DNA from: Pseudorhodobacter antarcticus
Lineage (GTDB): Bacteria; Pseudomonadota; Alphaproteobacteria; Rhodobacterales; Rhodobacteraceae
Direction of reading: 5' to 3'
Assembly: GCA_945860375.1 (NCBI GenBank)
Contig: CAMAQR010000002.1
Coordinates: 62,001-126,000 of the forward strand
DNA length: 64,000 nucleotides
The stretch's first letter is position 1. Every line of letters starts with the position of its first letter. Below are positions 16,391-25,447 of this stretch, in pieces. The notes beneath the pieces were generated by a model. That model was not told where the DNA came from, searched no databases, and was given only the letters and a program-made list of their open reading frames with translations. Made by a program: the position numbers and the translations under genes.

Positions 16391-17883
16391 GCTTGGCCGC
16401 CAAGGTGGCGCTTTTTGTCCGCCACAAACAGGATCATCGCTTGCAAGTCCTGCAGGGTTTCATCAAACAGCGGTGTCAGATCGCTGCGGTCATGGGTATC
16501 GCTGTGGGCCAGTTGGTTCAATTGTTCGGCCCGCCTTTGCAGTTGATATGCGCCCGCGGTTCCAGCCAAAGCGATCAGCACATGGGTTTGCGCGCGCATG
16601 CTGGCCCAGTTTGGCGCACGGCGGGCAGCGGTCAGAAGGCGCTCTGCCGACTGCAAATCTTCCAGGAAGTGGTCCACCAGTTCCGCCGCCGTTGCAGGTC
16701 CAGCCATTGCCAGCAGCCGTGCAAACACAGTCGGGTCTATGTCGGGCAAATCTGGCCCTGCCATCGCTTTGGCCACCTTGGCACCAAGCGCCAGCGGGCA
16801 GATGATGGGTTTTGACAGCACCGCATCAGCCCCTGCAGCCCGAATGGCATCCAGCTTGGTTTGGCTGGTGTGCGCCGTGACCGCCAGAACCGGCAGCTTT
16901 GTCAGCAAACCGGGCATGGCGCGCAAATGACGGATGACGTCCAAACCACCCATCCTGGGCATCGCGATGTCGATCAGCGCGAGGTCGAAGCTTTCACGCT
17001 CCAGCCGCCCGACAGCCTCTACGCCATCGGTGGCAAGGATCACCTCCGCCCCCATCTGGCACAGGTGCTGCTGCAAGATAAAACGGCTGGTGGCATTGTC
17101 ATCGGCCACAAGAACGCGGCAACGGCTGAGGTCGCGGGTCGCACCTGTGGTCTGTGGCGGGTCAGACTGGCCGGGCAGTGGCAGATCGACGACCACCTCG
17201 GCCCCGCCTTCCCGTCGGTTCCGGGCGACGACGCTGCCGCCGGCACGGTCAACCATGTCGCGCACGATGTGCAGCCCCAGCCCGGTGCCGGGTTTTGCGG
17301 CATTCCTCGGGCGGCTGTTGACCTGAAACAACCGGGGCAAGGCAGTGTTGGCAAAGCCGGGGCCGTCATCTTGCACCGAAATGGTCAGACGGTCGCTGGC
17401 CACAGCAATTCGGCAAATCACACAGCCTGCACCCGAAAACTTCAGCGCGTTGCCCAAAAGATTCGCCAGAATCCGTTCCACCAGCGCGCCATCCACACGC
17501 AGCTGCGGCGGCAGATTGGCCGCCTCCAGCCGGAAATCCAGTCCCTTTTCCTGCGCCCTTCCCTCCCAGCGCAGACAAATGCTGTCCAGAAGCCGATCGG
17601 TTTGCAAAAGGTCCGAAGGCGTGTTGGTCTGGCCGTCTTCGCTCAACATGATCGACAAAGCCTGCTCCAGCAGCAGGGAAAGCGCCTCTCCGGCGGCGCG
17701 GGTGCGGGCGATTTTCAGGCGGTTTTCGGCATCCATCCCTGTTGTGTCGACCAGCCGCAGGCCGCCGGTCACTTCGGACAATGCAGCGCGCAAATCGTGG
17801 CCCAACAGGGACAGCGTGGGCGCATCACGCGGATCCAGTGTGGGGAAACCATAGCCGTCATGAAGCAGGGCACGATCTGTCAT
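16387..17883 (-). CDS. soluble hybrid histidine kinase with receiver and HPt-like domains
   Basis: A 498-residue signalling protein without membrane spans or a recognisable sensor domain. The phospho-acceptor histidine is H29 in LLGHDLRAALSEV; the ATPase domain has N-box LANLLGNALKF, G1 VQDDGPGF and G2 GTGLGLHIV. A receiver follows with aspartate near residue 305 (LALIDIAMPRMGG) and lysine in LSKPI. The C-terminal helical region resembles an HPt domain, with histidine in QTHVLIALAGTAGA but lacking the usual HxLKG lysine. I chose ATG 17883 because the frame upstream is not protein-like. It is the first gene of a two-gene operon with the sigma-54 regulator. Confidence 0.9.
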   Translation of the reverse strand: MTDRALLHDGYGFPTLDPRDAPTLSLLGHDLRAALSEVTGGLRLVDTTGMDAENRLKIARTRAAGEALSLLLEQALSIMLSEDGQTNTPSDLLQTDRLLDSICLRWEGRAQEKGLDFRLEAANLPPQLRVDGALVERILANLLGNALKFSGAGCVICRIAVASDRLTISVQDDGPGFANTALPRLFQVNSRPRNAAKPGTGLGLHIVRDMVDRAGGSVVARNRREGGAEVVVDLPLPGQSDPPQTTGATRDLSRCRVLVADDNATSRFILQQHLCQMGAEVILATDGVEAVGRLERESFDLALIDIAMPRMGGLDVIRHLRAMPGLLTKLPVLAVTAHTSQTKLDAIRAAGADAVLSKPIICPLALGAKVAKAMAGPDLPDIDPTVFARLLAMAGPATAAELVDHFLEDLQSAERLLTAARRAPNWASMRAQTHVLIALAGTAGAYQLQRRAEQLNQLAHSDTHDRSDLTPLFDETLQDLQAMILFVADKKRHLGGQA

Positions 17884-17993
17884 CGTTCCCCGCGCCGCCC
17901 TGTGTCCAATTCTGAAAACGCGATCCACCTCATGCAAGACGAGGTTACGCAACATGGCGGCGATGTCCAGCCGCCATGTCAAATGCAAGCCAT

Positions 17994-19886
17994 TCAGCCT
18001 TTGGCATAGCCCAAGGATTGCAGCGCCAGCGTGATCTCGTCCAAAATCGCCGGATCGTCGATGGTGGCGGGCATTTTCCACTCGGTACCATCGGCGATTT
18101 TCACCATGGTGCCGCGCAGGATTTTGCCAGACCGGGTTTTGGGCAGACGGTCCACCACCACCGCACGTTTGAAATCGGCCACCGGGCCGATCTTGTCGCG
18201 CATCAGCTTGACGCATTCGGCGACTACTTCGGGGGCAGAACGGTTTGCGCCCTTGTTCAGGCACAAGAATCCCACCGGGCTTTGACCTTTCAGCGCGTCT
18301 GCGACCCCGATCACCGCGCATTCGGCGACGTCCTTGTGGCCCGCCAGAACCTCTTCCATAGCCCCCGTGGACAGGCGGTGCCCGGCCACGTTGATGACGT
18401 CATCGGTGCGCGCCATGATGTAAAGATAGCCGTCGTCATCGACATAGCCCGCGTCTCCGGTTTCGTAAAAGCCGGGGAAATGGTGCAAATAGCTTTTCTT
18501 GAACCGGTCTTCGGCGTTCCAAAGCGTGGGTAGGGTACCGGGCGGCAGCGGCAGCTTGATCGCAATTGCGCCCAACTGGCCGGGAGCAACCGCATGGCCA
18601 CCTTCGTCCAGCACCTGCACGTCAAAGCCTGGCATGGCCACGGAGGGCGAGCCGATTTTCACCGGCAGATGTTCAATCCCCATAGGGTTGGCGGCAATCG
18701 CCCAGCCGGTTTCTGTCTGCCACCAGTGATCAATGACCGGCACATTCAGGTGGCGCTGCGCCCACAGGATGGTGTCGGGGTCAGCACGTTCGCCCGCAAG
18801 ATACAGGGTTTTCAGGTGCTTCATGGCGTAGTCCTTGACCAACTCTCCTGCCGGATCGTCGCGTTTGATCGCGCGCAGGGCGGTGGGGGCGGTGAAAAAG
18901 CTTTTCACCTTATTCTCGGCAATCACCCGCCAGAAGGTGCCCGCGTCGGGCGTGCCGACCGGCTTGCCTTCAAACACAATCGTTGTGCATCCGGCGATCA
19001 ACGGCGCGTAGCAGATGTAGCTGTGGCCGACGACCCAACCGACATCGCTTGCCGCCCAGAACACATCGCCCGGTCCGCAATCATAAATGGCCTTCATGGT
19101 CCAGTTGAGCGCCACCAGATGGCCCGCCGTGGGCCGCACCACGCCCTTGGGCGCGCCGGTGGTGCCGGATGTGTAAAGGATATACGCCGGATGATCGCCC
19201 GACACCGGCACACATTCGGCAGGCCTCACGCCATACTGGAAGGTGTGCCAGGCGAAATCGCGGCCCTCGATTAGCTTGGCAACCTCTTGCTCACGCTGCA
19301 AAATCACGCAGAAGCTTGGCTTGTGTGTGGCCATGGTGATGGCGGCATCCAGCAGCGGTTTGTAATGCACCACACGGGACGGTTCGATGCCGCAGCTTGC
19401 CGCAATGATCGCCTTGGGGGTGCAGTCGTCGATCCTTACCGCCAATTCACTGGCCGCAAAGCCGCCGAACACCACGGAATGGATCGCACCAAGCCGGGCG
19501 CAGGCCAGCATCGCCTCCAGCGCTTCGGGGACCATCGGCATGTAGATGATGACGCGGTCGCCCTTGCCGATACCCTTGTCACGCAGCGCGCCCGCAAGGT
19601 TGGCGACGCGGGTTTGCAATTCTTTATAGGTGATGCCCCTGCGCAGATGCGTCACCGGGCTTTCATGGATGATCGCCAGCTGGTTGCCCCGCCCGGCCTC
19701 GACGTGACGATCCACCGCGTTCCAGCAGGTGTTGACGGTGGCATCAGTGTACCATTCATAAAGCGGTGCGCGGCTGTCGTTCAACGCGCGAGAGGGCGGC
19801 TTTACCCAATCGATACCCTGCGCCGCCTGCATCCAGAATGCTTCTGGGTCGGCCTTCCAGCCGGCGTAAACATCACGGTATCCCAT
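17994..19886 (-). CDS. prpE: propionyl-CoA synthetase
   Basis: Activates propionate (and probably acetate more weakly) to the CoA ester with ATP. The 630-residue adenylate-forming enzyme has the AMP-binding signature YTSGTTGAPKG near residue 237, WWQTETGW, YETGDAGYVDDDGY and the catalytic C-terminal lysine in KTRSGKILRG near residue 590. The N-terminus (YRDVYAGWKADPEAFW) and length fit PrpE rather than Acs. A strong GGAGG lies before the ATG at 19886. The 211-base upstream spacer carries several TTTGCAAA-like elements, matching the known operator type of ScfR/PccR regulators of short-chain acyl-CoA metabolism. Confidence 0.92.
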   Translation of the reverse strand: MGYRDVYAGWKADPEAFWMQAAQGIDWVKPPSRALNDSRAPLYEWYTDATVNTCWNAVDRHVEAGRGNQLAIIHESPVTHLRRGITYKELQTRVANLAGALRDKGIGKGDRVIIYMPMVPEALEAMLACARLGAIHSVVFGGFAASELAVRIDDCTPKAIIAASCGIEPSRVVHYKPLLDAAITMATHKPSFCVILQREQEVAKLIEGRDFAWHTFQYGVRPAECVPVSGDHPAYILYTSGTTGAPKGVVRPTAGHLVALNWTMKAIYDCGPGDVFWAASDVGWVVGHSYICYAPLIAGCTTIVFEGKPVGTPDAGTFWRVIAENKVKSFFTAPTALRAIKRDDPAGELVKDYAMKHLKTLYLAGERADPDTILWAQRHLNVPVIDHWWQTETGWAIAANPMGIEHLPVKIGSPSVAMPGFDVQVLDEGGHAVAPGQLGAIAIKLPLPPGTLPTLWNAEDRFKKSYLHHFPGFYETGDAGYVDDDGYLYIMARTDDVINVAGHRLSTGAMEEVLAGHKDVAECAVIGVADALKGQSPVGFLCLNKGANRSAPEVVAECVKLMRDKIGPVADFKRAVVVDRLPKTRSGKILRGTMVKIADGTEWKMPATIDDPAILDEITLALQSLGYAKG

Positions 19887-19979
19887 GGTATGCCTCCTCC
19901 AAAGCGTTGGCCTCTTATGCAGCGCGGCCTGAGTCGTGCAATGATGTTAAGGGCCTGCGGAGGGGGCTGCGACAAAAAG

Positions 19980-20090
19980 TTTGCAGAAACGTGGCAAATA
20001 CCCGGACGAAGTTTTGCAAACTGCGCCTTTATATGCGGCCAGGGCGGATGTTCGCCATGGTTTGCAAACCCGCCGGAGCGGGTTTGCGAA
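19980..20090. promoter_or_regulatory. cluster of TTTGCAAA-like elements, candidate ScfR/PccR-type operator
   Basis: Perfect TTTGCAAA octamers lie at 20013-20020 and 20061-20068. Near-matches are TTTGCAGA (19980-19987), GTGGCAAA (19991-19998) and TTTGCGAA (20083-20090). PccR of Rhodobacter sphaeroides is reported to bind paired TTTGCAAA units. The pair at 19980/19991 has a spacing one base shorter than the published four-base gap, so the match is imperfect. Confidence 0.5.
20064..20087 (-). terminator. hairpin downstream of maeB, possible terminator
   Basis: GCAAACCCGC (20064-20073) and GCGGGTTTGC (20078-20087) form a perfect 10-bp stem with a 4-base loop, ten bases after the maeB stop on the minus strand. 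No long T-run follows, so termination would be weak. It overlaps two TTTGCAAA-like elements and may instead be an operator. Confidence 0.45.
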
Positions 20091-20097
20091 GTTTGCC

Positions 20098-22377
20098 CTA
20101 CCCGTAATGCGCCACCGGGGTTCCTGCCAAGGCCGAGATGTTCAGCAGCCCGCGCGCGGTGATGGACGGGGTGACGATATGGGCGCGGTTGCCCATGCCC
20201 ATCAGGATCGGGCCAACCTCCAGCCCCCCGGCCTTGAGTTTCAGCATGTTGCGCGCGGTGCTGGCGGCATCGGTGTAGGCAAACACCAAAATATTCGCGG
20301 TCCCTTGCAAGCGGCAATTCGGGAAAATCCGGGCGCGCAACTCTGGGTCCAAGGCGGCGTCGGCGTTCATTTCGCCGTCAAACTCGATGTCACATTCCTG
20401 CGCGTCCAAAATCTCCATCGCGGCGCGCATGCGGCGGCCCGAGTCGCTGTCCAGATTGCCAAAGCTGGAGTGGCTGCACATCGCCACCTTGGGCGTCACC
20501 CCAAAGCGGCGGGCGTGGCGCGCGGCACCGATGACGGTCTGGGCAATCTGCTCGGGTGTGGGGATCGGATTCACTTGCGTATCGGCGACAAACAGCGGGC
20601 CATCTTCAAGAATCATCAGCGACAGCGCTCCATGAGGATGCAGGCCGCCCCGCGCCAGAACCTGCCGCACATAGCCCAGATGCCACAAATACTGGCCAAA
20701 GGTGCCGCAGATCATCGAATCGGCATCGCCGCGATGCACGGCAATGGCGGCGATGGCGGTGGAGTTGGTGCGCATCACCGCGCGCGCAATGTCTGGGGTA
20801 ACGCCGCGCCGCGCCATCAATTCGTGGTAGGATCCCCAGTAATCGCGATAGCGGTGGTCGCTTTCAGGGTTGATGATTTCAAAGTCGCGGTCGGGCCGGA
20901 TCGGCAGGCCCGCACGTTCGCAGCGGGTGGCGATGACCTCGGGGCGGCCGATCAGGATCGGCTTGTCGGTCATTTCTTCCAGCATCGCGTTGGCGGCGCG
21001 CAGCACGCGTTCATCCTCGCCTTCGGCAAAAATGATGCGGCGGGTGGCCTGACGCGCGGCCTCAAACACCGGGCGCATGATCAGGGCGGATTTGAACACC
21101 GAGCCGTTCAGCTTTTCGCGGTAGGCCTCCAGATCGGCAATCGGGCGGGTGGCGACCCCGGTTTCCATCGCGGCCTTGGCCACGGCGCTGGCGACCACAC
21201 CGATCAGACGCGGATCGAAGGGTTTGGGGATCAGGTAATCGGCGCCAAAGGTCAACTGTTCCCCCTGATAGGCGGCCGCCGCCTCGGCGCTGGTGGTGGC
21301 ACGGGCGAGGGCGGCGATGCCTTCGATGCAGGCCAGTTCCATTTCGGCGTTGATGGTGGTGGCCCCAACGTCCAAAGCGCCCCGAAAGATGAAGGGAAAA
21401 CACAGCACGTTATTGACTTGGTTGGGAAAATCACTGCGCCCGGTGGCCATGATGGCATCGGGGGCGACCGCCAGAACATCTGCGGGCAGGATTTCGGGGT
21501 TGGGATTGGCAAGGGCGAACACAATGGGGCGGCTGGCCATTTTGGCAACCATGTCAGCGGTCAGAACGCCGGGGCCAGACAGGCCAAGAAACAGGTCGGC
21601 CCCGCCGATCACATCAGCCACTGTTGCAGGTTTGGTGCCTTGCGCAAAAGCCGCCTTCTGCGCCGAGGTTTCCGAAGACCGCCCGTGGTACACCAACCCG
21701 TCAATGTCGCAAAGCCAGACGTTTTCGCGTTTGACCCCCAGTTTCAACAGCATGTTCAGGCAGGCAATGCCTGCCGCCCCGCCCCCGGTGGACACCACCT
21801 TGATATCGGCGAAATTCTTGCCCGCCACATGCAGCGCGTTGGTGGCGGCGGCACCGACGACAATCGCGGTGCCGTGTTGGTCGTCATGGAAAACCGGGAT
21901 CTTCATGCGCTCGCGGCAGATTTGTTCAACGATGAAACATTCCGGGGCCTTGATGTCCTCCAGATTGATCGCGCCAAAGGTCGGTTCCAAAGCGCAGACG
22001 ATATCGGCCAGTTTGTAGGGGTCTGGCTCGTTCAACTCAATGTCGAAACAATCGATGTTGGCGAATTTCTTGAAAAGGACGGCCTTGCCCTCCATCACCG
22101 GTTTTGAGGCCAAAGCGCCAATGTTTCCAAGGCCCAATACGGCGGTGCCGTTGGTCACAACTCCCACCAGATTGCCCCGTGAGGTATAGCGCGACGCGGT
22201 GGCGGGATCGGCTTTGATCTCAAGACAGGCTTCAGCCACGCCGGGCGAATAGGCGCGGGCAAGGTCGCGGCCATTGGCAAGCGGTTTTGTCGCGCGGATT
22301 TCCAGCTTTCCGGGTTTCGGAAATTCGTGATAATCCAACGCCGCTTGCCGCGTGTTGTCGTTGCGTACCTCGTCCAT
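20098..22377 (-). CDS. maeB: NADP-dependent malic enzyme with phosphotransacetylase-like domain
   Basis: Decarboxylates malate to pyruvate with NADP reduction, linking the TCA cycle to acetyl-CoA and gluconeogenesis. The 759-residue protein has the large MaeB architecture. A malic enzyme N-terminal domain ([24 protein letters not shown]) and NAD-binding domain ([28 protein letters not shown]) fill about residues 1-420. A phosphate acetyltransferase-like domain runs from about 430 to the end ([16 protein letters not shown]). In studied relatives the latter is regulatory, not catalytic. The ATG at 22377 (MDEVRND) is favoured; an upstream extension of the frame overlaps the divergent promoter region. 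Confidence 0.96.
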   Translation of the reverse strand: MDEVRNDNTRQAALDYHEFPKPGKLEIRATKPLANGRDLARAYSPGVAEACLEIKADPATASRYTSRGNLVGVVTNGTAVLGLGNIGALASKPVMEGKAVLFKKFANIDCFDIELNEPDPYKLADIVCALEPTFGAINLEDIKAPECFIVEQICRERMKIPVFHDDQHGTAIVVGAAATNALHVAGKNFADIKVVSTGGGAAGIACLNMLLKLGVKRENVWLCDIDGLVYHGRSSETSAQKAAFAQGTKPATVADVIGGADLFLGLSGPGVLTADMVAKMASRPIVFALANPNPEILPADVLAVAPDAIMATGRSDFPNQVNNVLCFPFIFRGALDVGATTINAEMELACIEGIAALARATTSAEAAAAYQGEQLTFGADYLIPKPFDPRLIGVVASAVAKAAMETGVATRPIADLEAYREKLNGSVFKSALIMRPVFEAARQATRRIIFAEGEDERVLRAANAMLEEMTDKPILIGRPEVIATRCERAGLPIRPDRDFEIINPESDHRYRDYWGSYHELMARRGVTPDIARAVMRTNSTAIAAIAVHRGDADSMICGTFGQYLWHLGYVRQVLARGGLHPHGALSLMILEDGPLFVADTQVNPIPTPEQIAQTVIGAARHARRFGVTPKVAMCSHSSFGNLDSDSGRRMRAAMEILDAQECDIEFDGEMNADAALDPELRARIFPNCRLQGTANILVFAYTDAASTARNMLKLKAGGLEVGPILMGMGNRAHIVTPSITARGLLNISALAGTPVAHYG

Positions 22378-22517
22378 TCGCCCCTCCGGCACTATTTGGT
22401 TTAGCCTTAAACCATCTTGTCGGTTGCGCCAACTGCGGCTTTTCCCAAGGTCTTGTCGGGTATGCTTGCAAATCAGACCATCGCACAGCAGTCTTGCCGA
22501 AACATCAGGGGAATGCC

Positions 22518-23585
22518 ATGGCCGAGACCATTGCCGAGATTTTGCTGCCGACAACCAACTTGCGCGCGGATTTGCCATTTTTTACCAAGGGTTTGGGGAT
22601 GCGGATGGATATGATTTACCCGGCGGACAACCCGGCCGTTGCGGTGCTGTCCGGGCACGGGCTGCGGCTGCGGCTGGATGCGGGGCATCAGGCCGCACCG
22701 GGGCATCTGCGGATTTTGACCGATGGCGATGTGCCGCCGCGTGGGGTGCAAGTGGCCCCGGGTGGTACGGTGGTGGAGGTGGTTGAGTTGAACCCGCCCT
22801 TGATCCTGCCCGCAACCGAGCATGCGTTTGTGGTGCGCCGTTTGGCCGACCAAGCGCCGTGGGTGATTGGCAGGGCGGGGATGGAATACCGCGACCTGAT
22901 CCCGACTCGACTGGGCGGTGCAATGATCGCCAGCCATATCCGCGTGCCGGATGGCCCGGTGCCGGATATGGTGCATTACCATAAAGTCGGCTTTCAATTG
23001 ATCTTCTGCGTCGCCGGCTGGGTGGACGTTTACTACGAAGATCAAGGCGACAAGCTGCGCATTCAGGCCGGGGACTGCTTTATCCAGCCGCCGGGCATCC
23101 GCCACAAGGTGCTGCATTCCGAAGGCGTGCAGGTGGTGGAAATCGGCGTGCCAGCCGAGCATGTCACCGAGATTGATCATGAGATGACACTGCCGACGGC
23201 GACATTTCGACCGGACCGGCAATGGGATGGCCAGCGGTTCGTTCACAATATCGGGGCGTCGGGTGAGTTTGCGCCCTTCCGCATTCCGGGGTTCGAGGCG
23301 CGCGATACCACGATCAACGCCAACACCAAGGGCGTGGCCTCGGTGATGGTGGCGCGGCCGGTGGGGGTGGCCCCCTGGACGCGGCATGCGGGGGATATCC
23401 TGTTCAGCTTCGTGATGGCGGGCGAAATGACGTTGGAGGGTGAGGGCAAAGAACCGTACCGCCTGACGCCGGGCGATGCCTTTGTGATTCCACCGGGTAT
23501 GGCCACACGGTATTGCGACTGTTCGGCGGATTTGCAGCTGATGGAAGTGTCGCTGCCAGGGAACCCGCCGACAGAGGTGATGTAG
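22518..23585 (+). CDS. VOC-like plus double-cupin protein of unknown function
   Basis: A 355-residue soluble protein. The first 100 residues resemble one vicinal-oxygen-chelate module (AEILLPTTNLRADLPFFTKG, then GLRLRLDAG). Cupin 1 (about 150-220) keeps metal-type histidines in MVHYHKVGFQ and IQPPGIRHKVL. Cupin 2 (about 280-350) has RHAGDILFSFVMAGEM but lacks the second-motif histidine (PPGMATRYCD), so only the first is likely to bind metal. The ATG at 22518 follows AGGGGAATGCC. It is divergent from maeB and upstream of the nucleoside operon, without obvious link to either. I do not recognise a specific function. Confidence 0.78.
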   Translation: MAETIAEILLPTTNLRADLPFFTKGLGMRMDMIYPADNPAVAVLSGHGLRLRLDAGHQAAPGHLRILTDGDVPPRGVQVAPGGTVVEVVELNPPLILPATEHAFVVRRLADQAPWVIGRAGMEYRDLIPTRLGGAMIASHIRVPDGPVPDMVHYHKVGFQLIFCVAGWVDVYYEDQGDKLRIQAGDCFIQPPGIRHKVLHSEGVQVVEIGVPAEHVTEIDHEMTLPTATFRPDRQWDGQRFVHNIGASGEFAPFRIPGFEARDTTINANTKGVASVMVARPVGVAPWTRHAGDILFSFVMAGEMTLEGEGKEPYRLTPGDAFVIPPGMATRYCDCSADLQLMEVSLPGNPPTEVM

Positions 23586-23601
23586 CTTTGCTCGATTTGC
23601 G

Positions 23602-23667
23602 CCGGGGGCCAGCCCCCGGACCCCCGGGATACTTTTGCCAAGATGAAACCAAATTTTAACCAAATTG
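23602..23667 (+). repeat. intergenic repeat copy 1 with GC hairpin
   Basis: A hairpin CCGGGGG/CCCCCGG (23602-23619) is followed by a 41-base unit (23627-23667) running from GGATAC through AAGATGAAACC to AACCAAATTG. A second copy of the 41-base unit at 51017-51057 is identical at about 36 of 41 positions. A shorter related unit occurs in the inverted repeat at 42413-42499. The hairpin may terminate the cupin gene. Confidence 0.65.
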
Positions 23668-23747
23668 TCTTGAATGCGCGGCGCTTGCGCTTTGGGTGAG
23701 GGCGGATCACACTTATGAACCGAATGATCAAAAATGATGAGGCTGTG

Positions 23748-24140
23748 ATGAACCTGCTGCGAGCGGCGACCGAAGTGAGGCTGCGCGCCTATGCGCCCTA
23801 TTCGCGGTTCAAGGTTGGGGCGGCGATCCTGTCGGTGGAGGGGCGGGTGCATCAGGGCTGCAACGTCGAAAACGTCGCTTATCCTGAAGGGACATGCGCC
23901 GAGGCCGGGGCGATTGCGGCGATGATCGCAGCAGGTGACAGCCGGATTGCCGAGATTTTCGTGATCGCGGACAGCCCCGAGCCGGTGCCTTGCTGCGGCG
24001 GTTGTCGGCAAAAGATTGCGGAATTTGCGGCGCAGGATGTGCGGGTGACTTTGTGCACCACCGATGGCAAGCAACGCGTGCTGACGGTGGCGGAATTGCT
24101 GCCCGGCGTGTTCGCCGCGTCGCATCTGGACAAGGTCTGA
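23748..24140 (+). CDS. cdd: cytidine deaminase
   Basis: Deaminates cytidine and deoxycytidine to uridine forms in the cytoplasm, first step of the salvage operon. The zinc site is intact: CNVENVAYPEGTCAEAGA gives the CAE motif with catalytic glutamate, and PCCGGCRQKIAEF gives the two-cysteine motif. The start at 23748 (MNLLRAATEV) yields 130 residues, the usual length, with GAGG five bases before; an in-frame ATG at 23715 would add 11 residues. The stop overlaps the deoA start. It opens the cdd-deoA-deoB-add-upp cluster. Confidence 0.94.
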   Translation: MNLLRAATEVRLRAYAPYSRFKVGAAILSVEGRVHQGCNVENVAYPEGTCAEAGAIAAMIAAGDSRIAEIFVIADSPEPVPCCGGCRQKIAEFAAQDVRVTLCTTDGKQRVLTVAELLPGVFAASHLDKV

Positions 24141-25447
24141 TGGACGCCCGCGCCATCATCGTCAAGCTGCGCGAAGGCCGGGTGCCGGATGCGGCAGAGT
24201 TGCAATGGTTCGCGCGGGGGCTGGCCGATGGGGCGGTGTCCGACGCACAGGCTGGGGCCTTTGCGATGGCGGTGTTGCTGAAGGGTTTGGGAGAGGCGGG
24301 GCGTGTCGACTTGACCCGGGCGATGCGGGACTCTGGCCATGTGCTGCAGTGGGACATGCCCGGCCCGGTGTTGGACAAGCATTCGACGGGGGGGATTGGC
24401 GATTGCGTGTCGCTGATGCTGGCCCCGGCTTTGGCCGCCTGTGGGGCCTATGTGCCGATGATTTCCGGGCGGGGGTTGGGGCATACCGGCGGCACGCTGG
24501 ACAAATTGGAGGCGATACCGGGGTTCAAGACCGGCTTGACCGAGGATCAGTTGCGGTCACAATTAAAGGCAGTGCGCTGCGCCATCGTGTCGGCGTCTTC
24601 TGAAATCGCACCAGCGGATCGGCGCCTTTATGCGGTGCGCGACGTGACTGGAACGGTGGAGTCGATTGACCTGATCACCGCGTCAATTCTGTCGAAAAAG
24701 CTGGCGGCGGGGCTGGAAGCACTTGTTCTGGATGTGAAATGTGGATCCGGCGCGTTCATGAAAACGCTGGCAGAGGCGGAAGCGTTGGCGCGGGCACTGG
24801 TTGCGACGGCGCAGGGGGCGGGGTGCATGACATCTGCGTTGATCACCGACATGTCGCAGCCCTTGGCCACGGCGGCGGGCAATGCGCTTGAAGTGATCGA
24901 GGTCATGGAGACGTTGACAGGCACTTCGGTGAACGTGGCTTTGTGGGACATTACCATGGCGCTGGGCGGCGAGGCCTTGGCCTTGGGCGGTCTGGCGGCA
25001 GATGCGGCAGATGGGGCAGGGCGGATTGAGCAGGCGCTGGAATCAGGGGCGGCGGCAGAATGGTTTGGCCGCATGGTCGCGGCGCAGGGCGGCCCCTTGG
25101 ATTTTGTCGAGCGCTGGCCGGACCGATTGCCTGCGGCCACGGTGATCCGCGAGGTGCCGTCGCTGGGGCCGGGATTTGTGCAGACCATTGATGGGCAGGC
25201 TTTGGGGCTGGCGGTTGTGGGTCTTGGCGGCGGACGGCAGCGCGAAGGCGATAAGGTCAACCCATCGGTCGGCTTGTCCGATCTGGCGGGGATTGGCGAG
25301 GACATCGGCGCGGGCGATCCGTTTTGCATGGTGCATGCGGCGACGGAAAGTCAGGCTGACGCGGCAATTGCGGCGGTTCAGGCGGCCTATCTGATGGGGC
25401 CGGTCGCCCCGCCAGACCCCGAATTGATCATCAAAAGGATTGCCTGA
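24140..25447 (+). CDS. deoA: thymidine phosphorylase
   Basis: Cleaves thymidine and deoxyuridine with phosphate to base and deoxyribose 1-phosphate. The 435-residue protein shows the family signature region PMISGRGLGHTGGTLDKLE, KHSTGG (phosphate binding), DVKCGSGAFMKT, and a C-terminal pyrimidine phosphorylase domain from about residue 340. The ATG overlaps the cdd stop (TGATG) and the gene ends directly at the deoB start, so the operon is tightly packed. Its product feeds DeoB. Confidence 0.96.
   Translation: MDARAIIVKLREGRVPDAAELQWFARGLADGAVSDAQAGAFAMAVLLKGLGEAGRVDLTRAMRDSGHVLQWDMPGPVLDKHSTGGIGDCVSLMLAPALAACGAYVPMISGRGLGHTGGTLDKLEAIPGFKTGLTEDQLRSQLKAVRCAIVSASSEIAPADRRLYAVRDVTGTVESIDLITASILSKKLAAGLEALVLDVKCGSGAFMKTLAEAEALARALVATAQGAGCMTSALITDMSQPLATAAGNALEVIEVMETLTGTSVNVALWDITMALGGEALALGGLAADAADGAGRIEQALESGAAAEWFGRMVAAQGGPLDFVERWPDRLPAATVIREVPSLGPGFVQTIDGQALGLAVVGLGGGRQREGDKVNPSVGLSDLAGIGEDIGAGDPFCMVHAATESQADAAIAAVQAAYLMGPVAPPDPELIIKRIA

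Noticed and set aside
19981..22107. A 708-codon open frame on the plus strand antisense to maeB
   Set aside because: maeB is unmistakable on the other strand; this frame has shadow composition and no domain.
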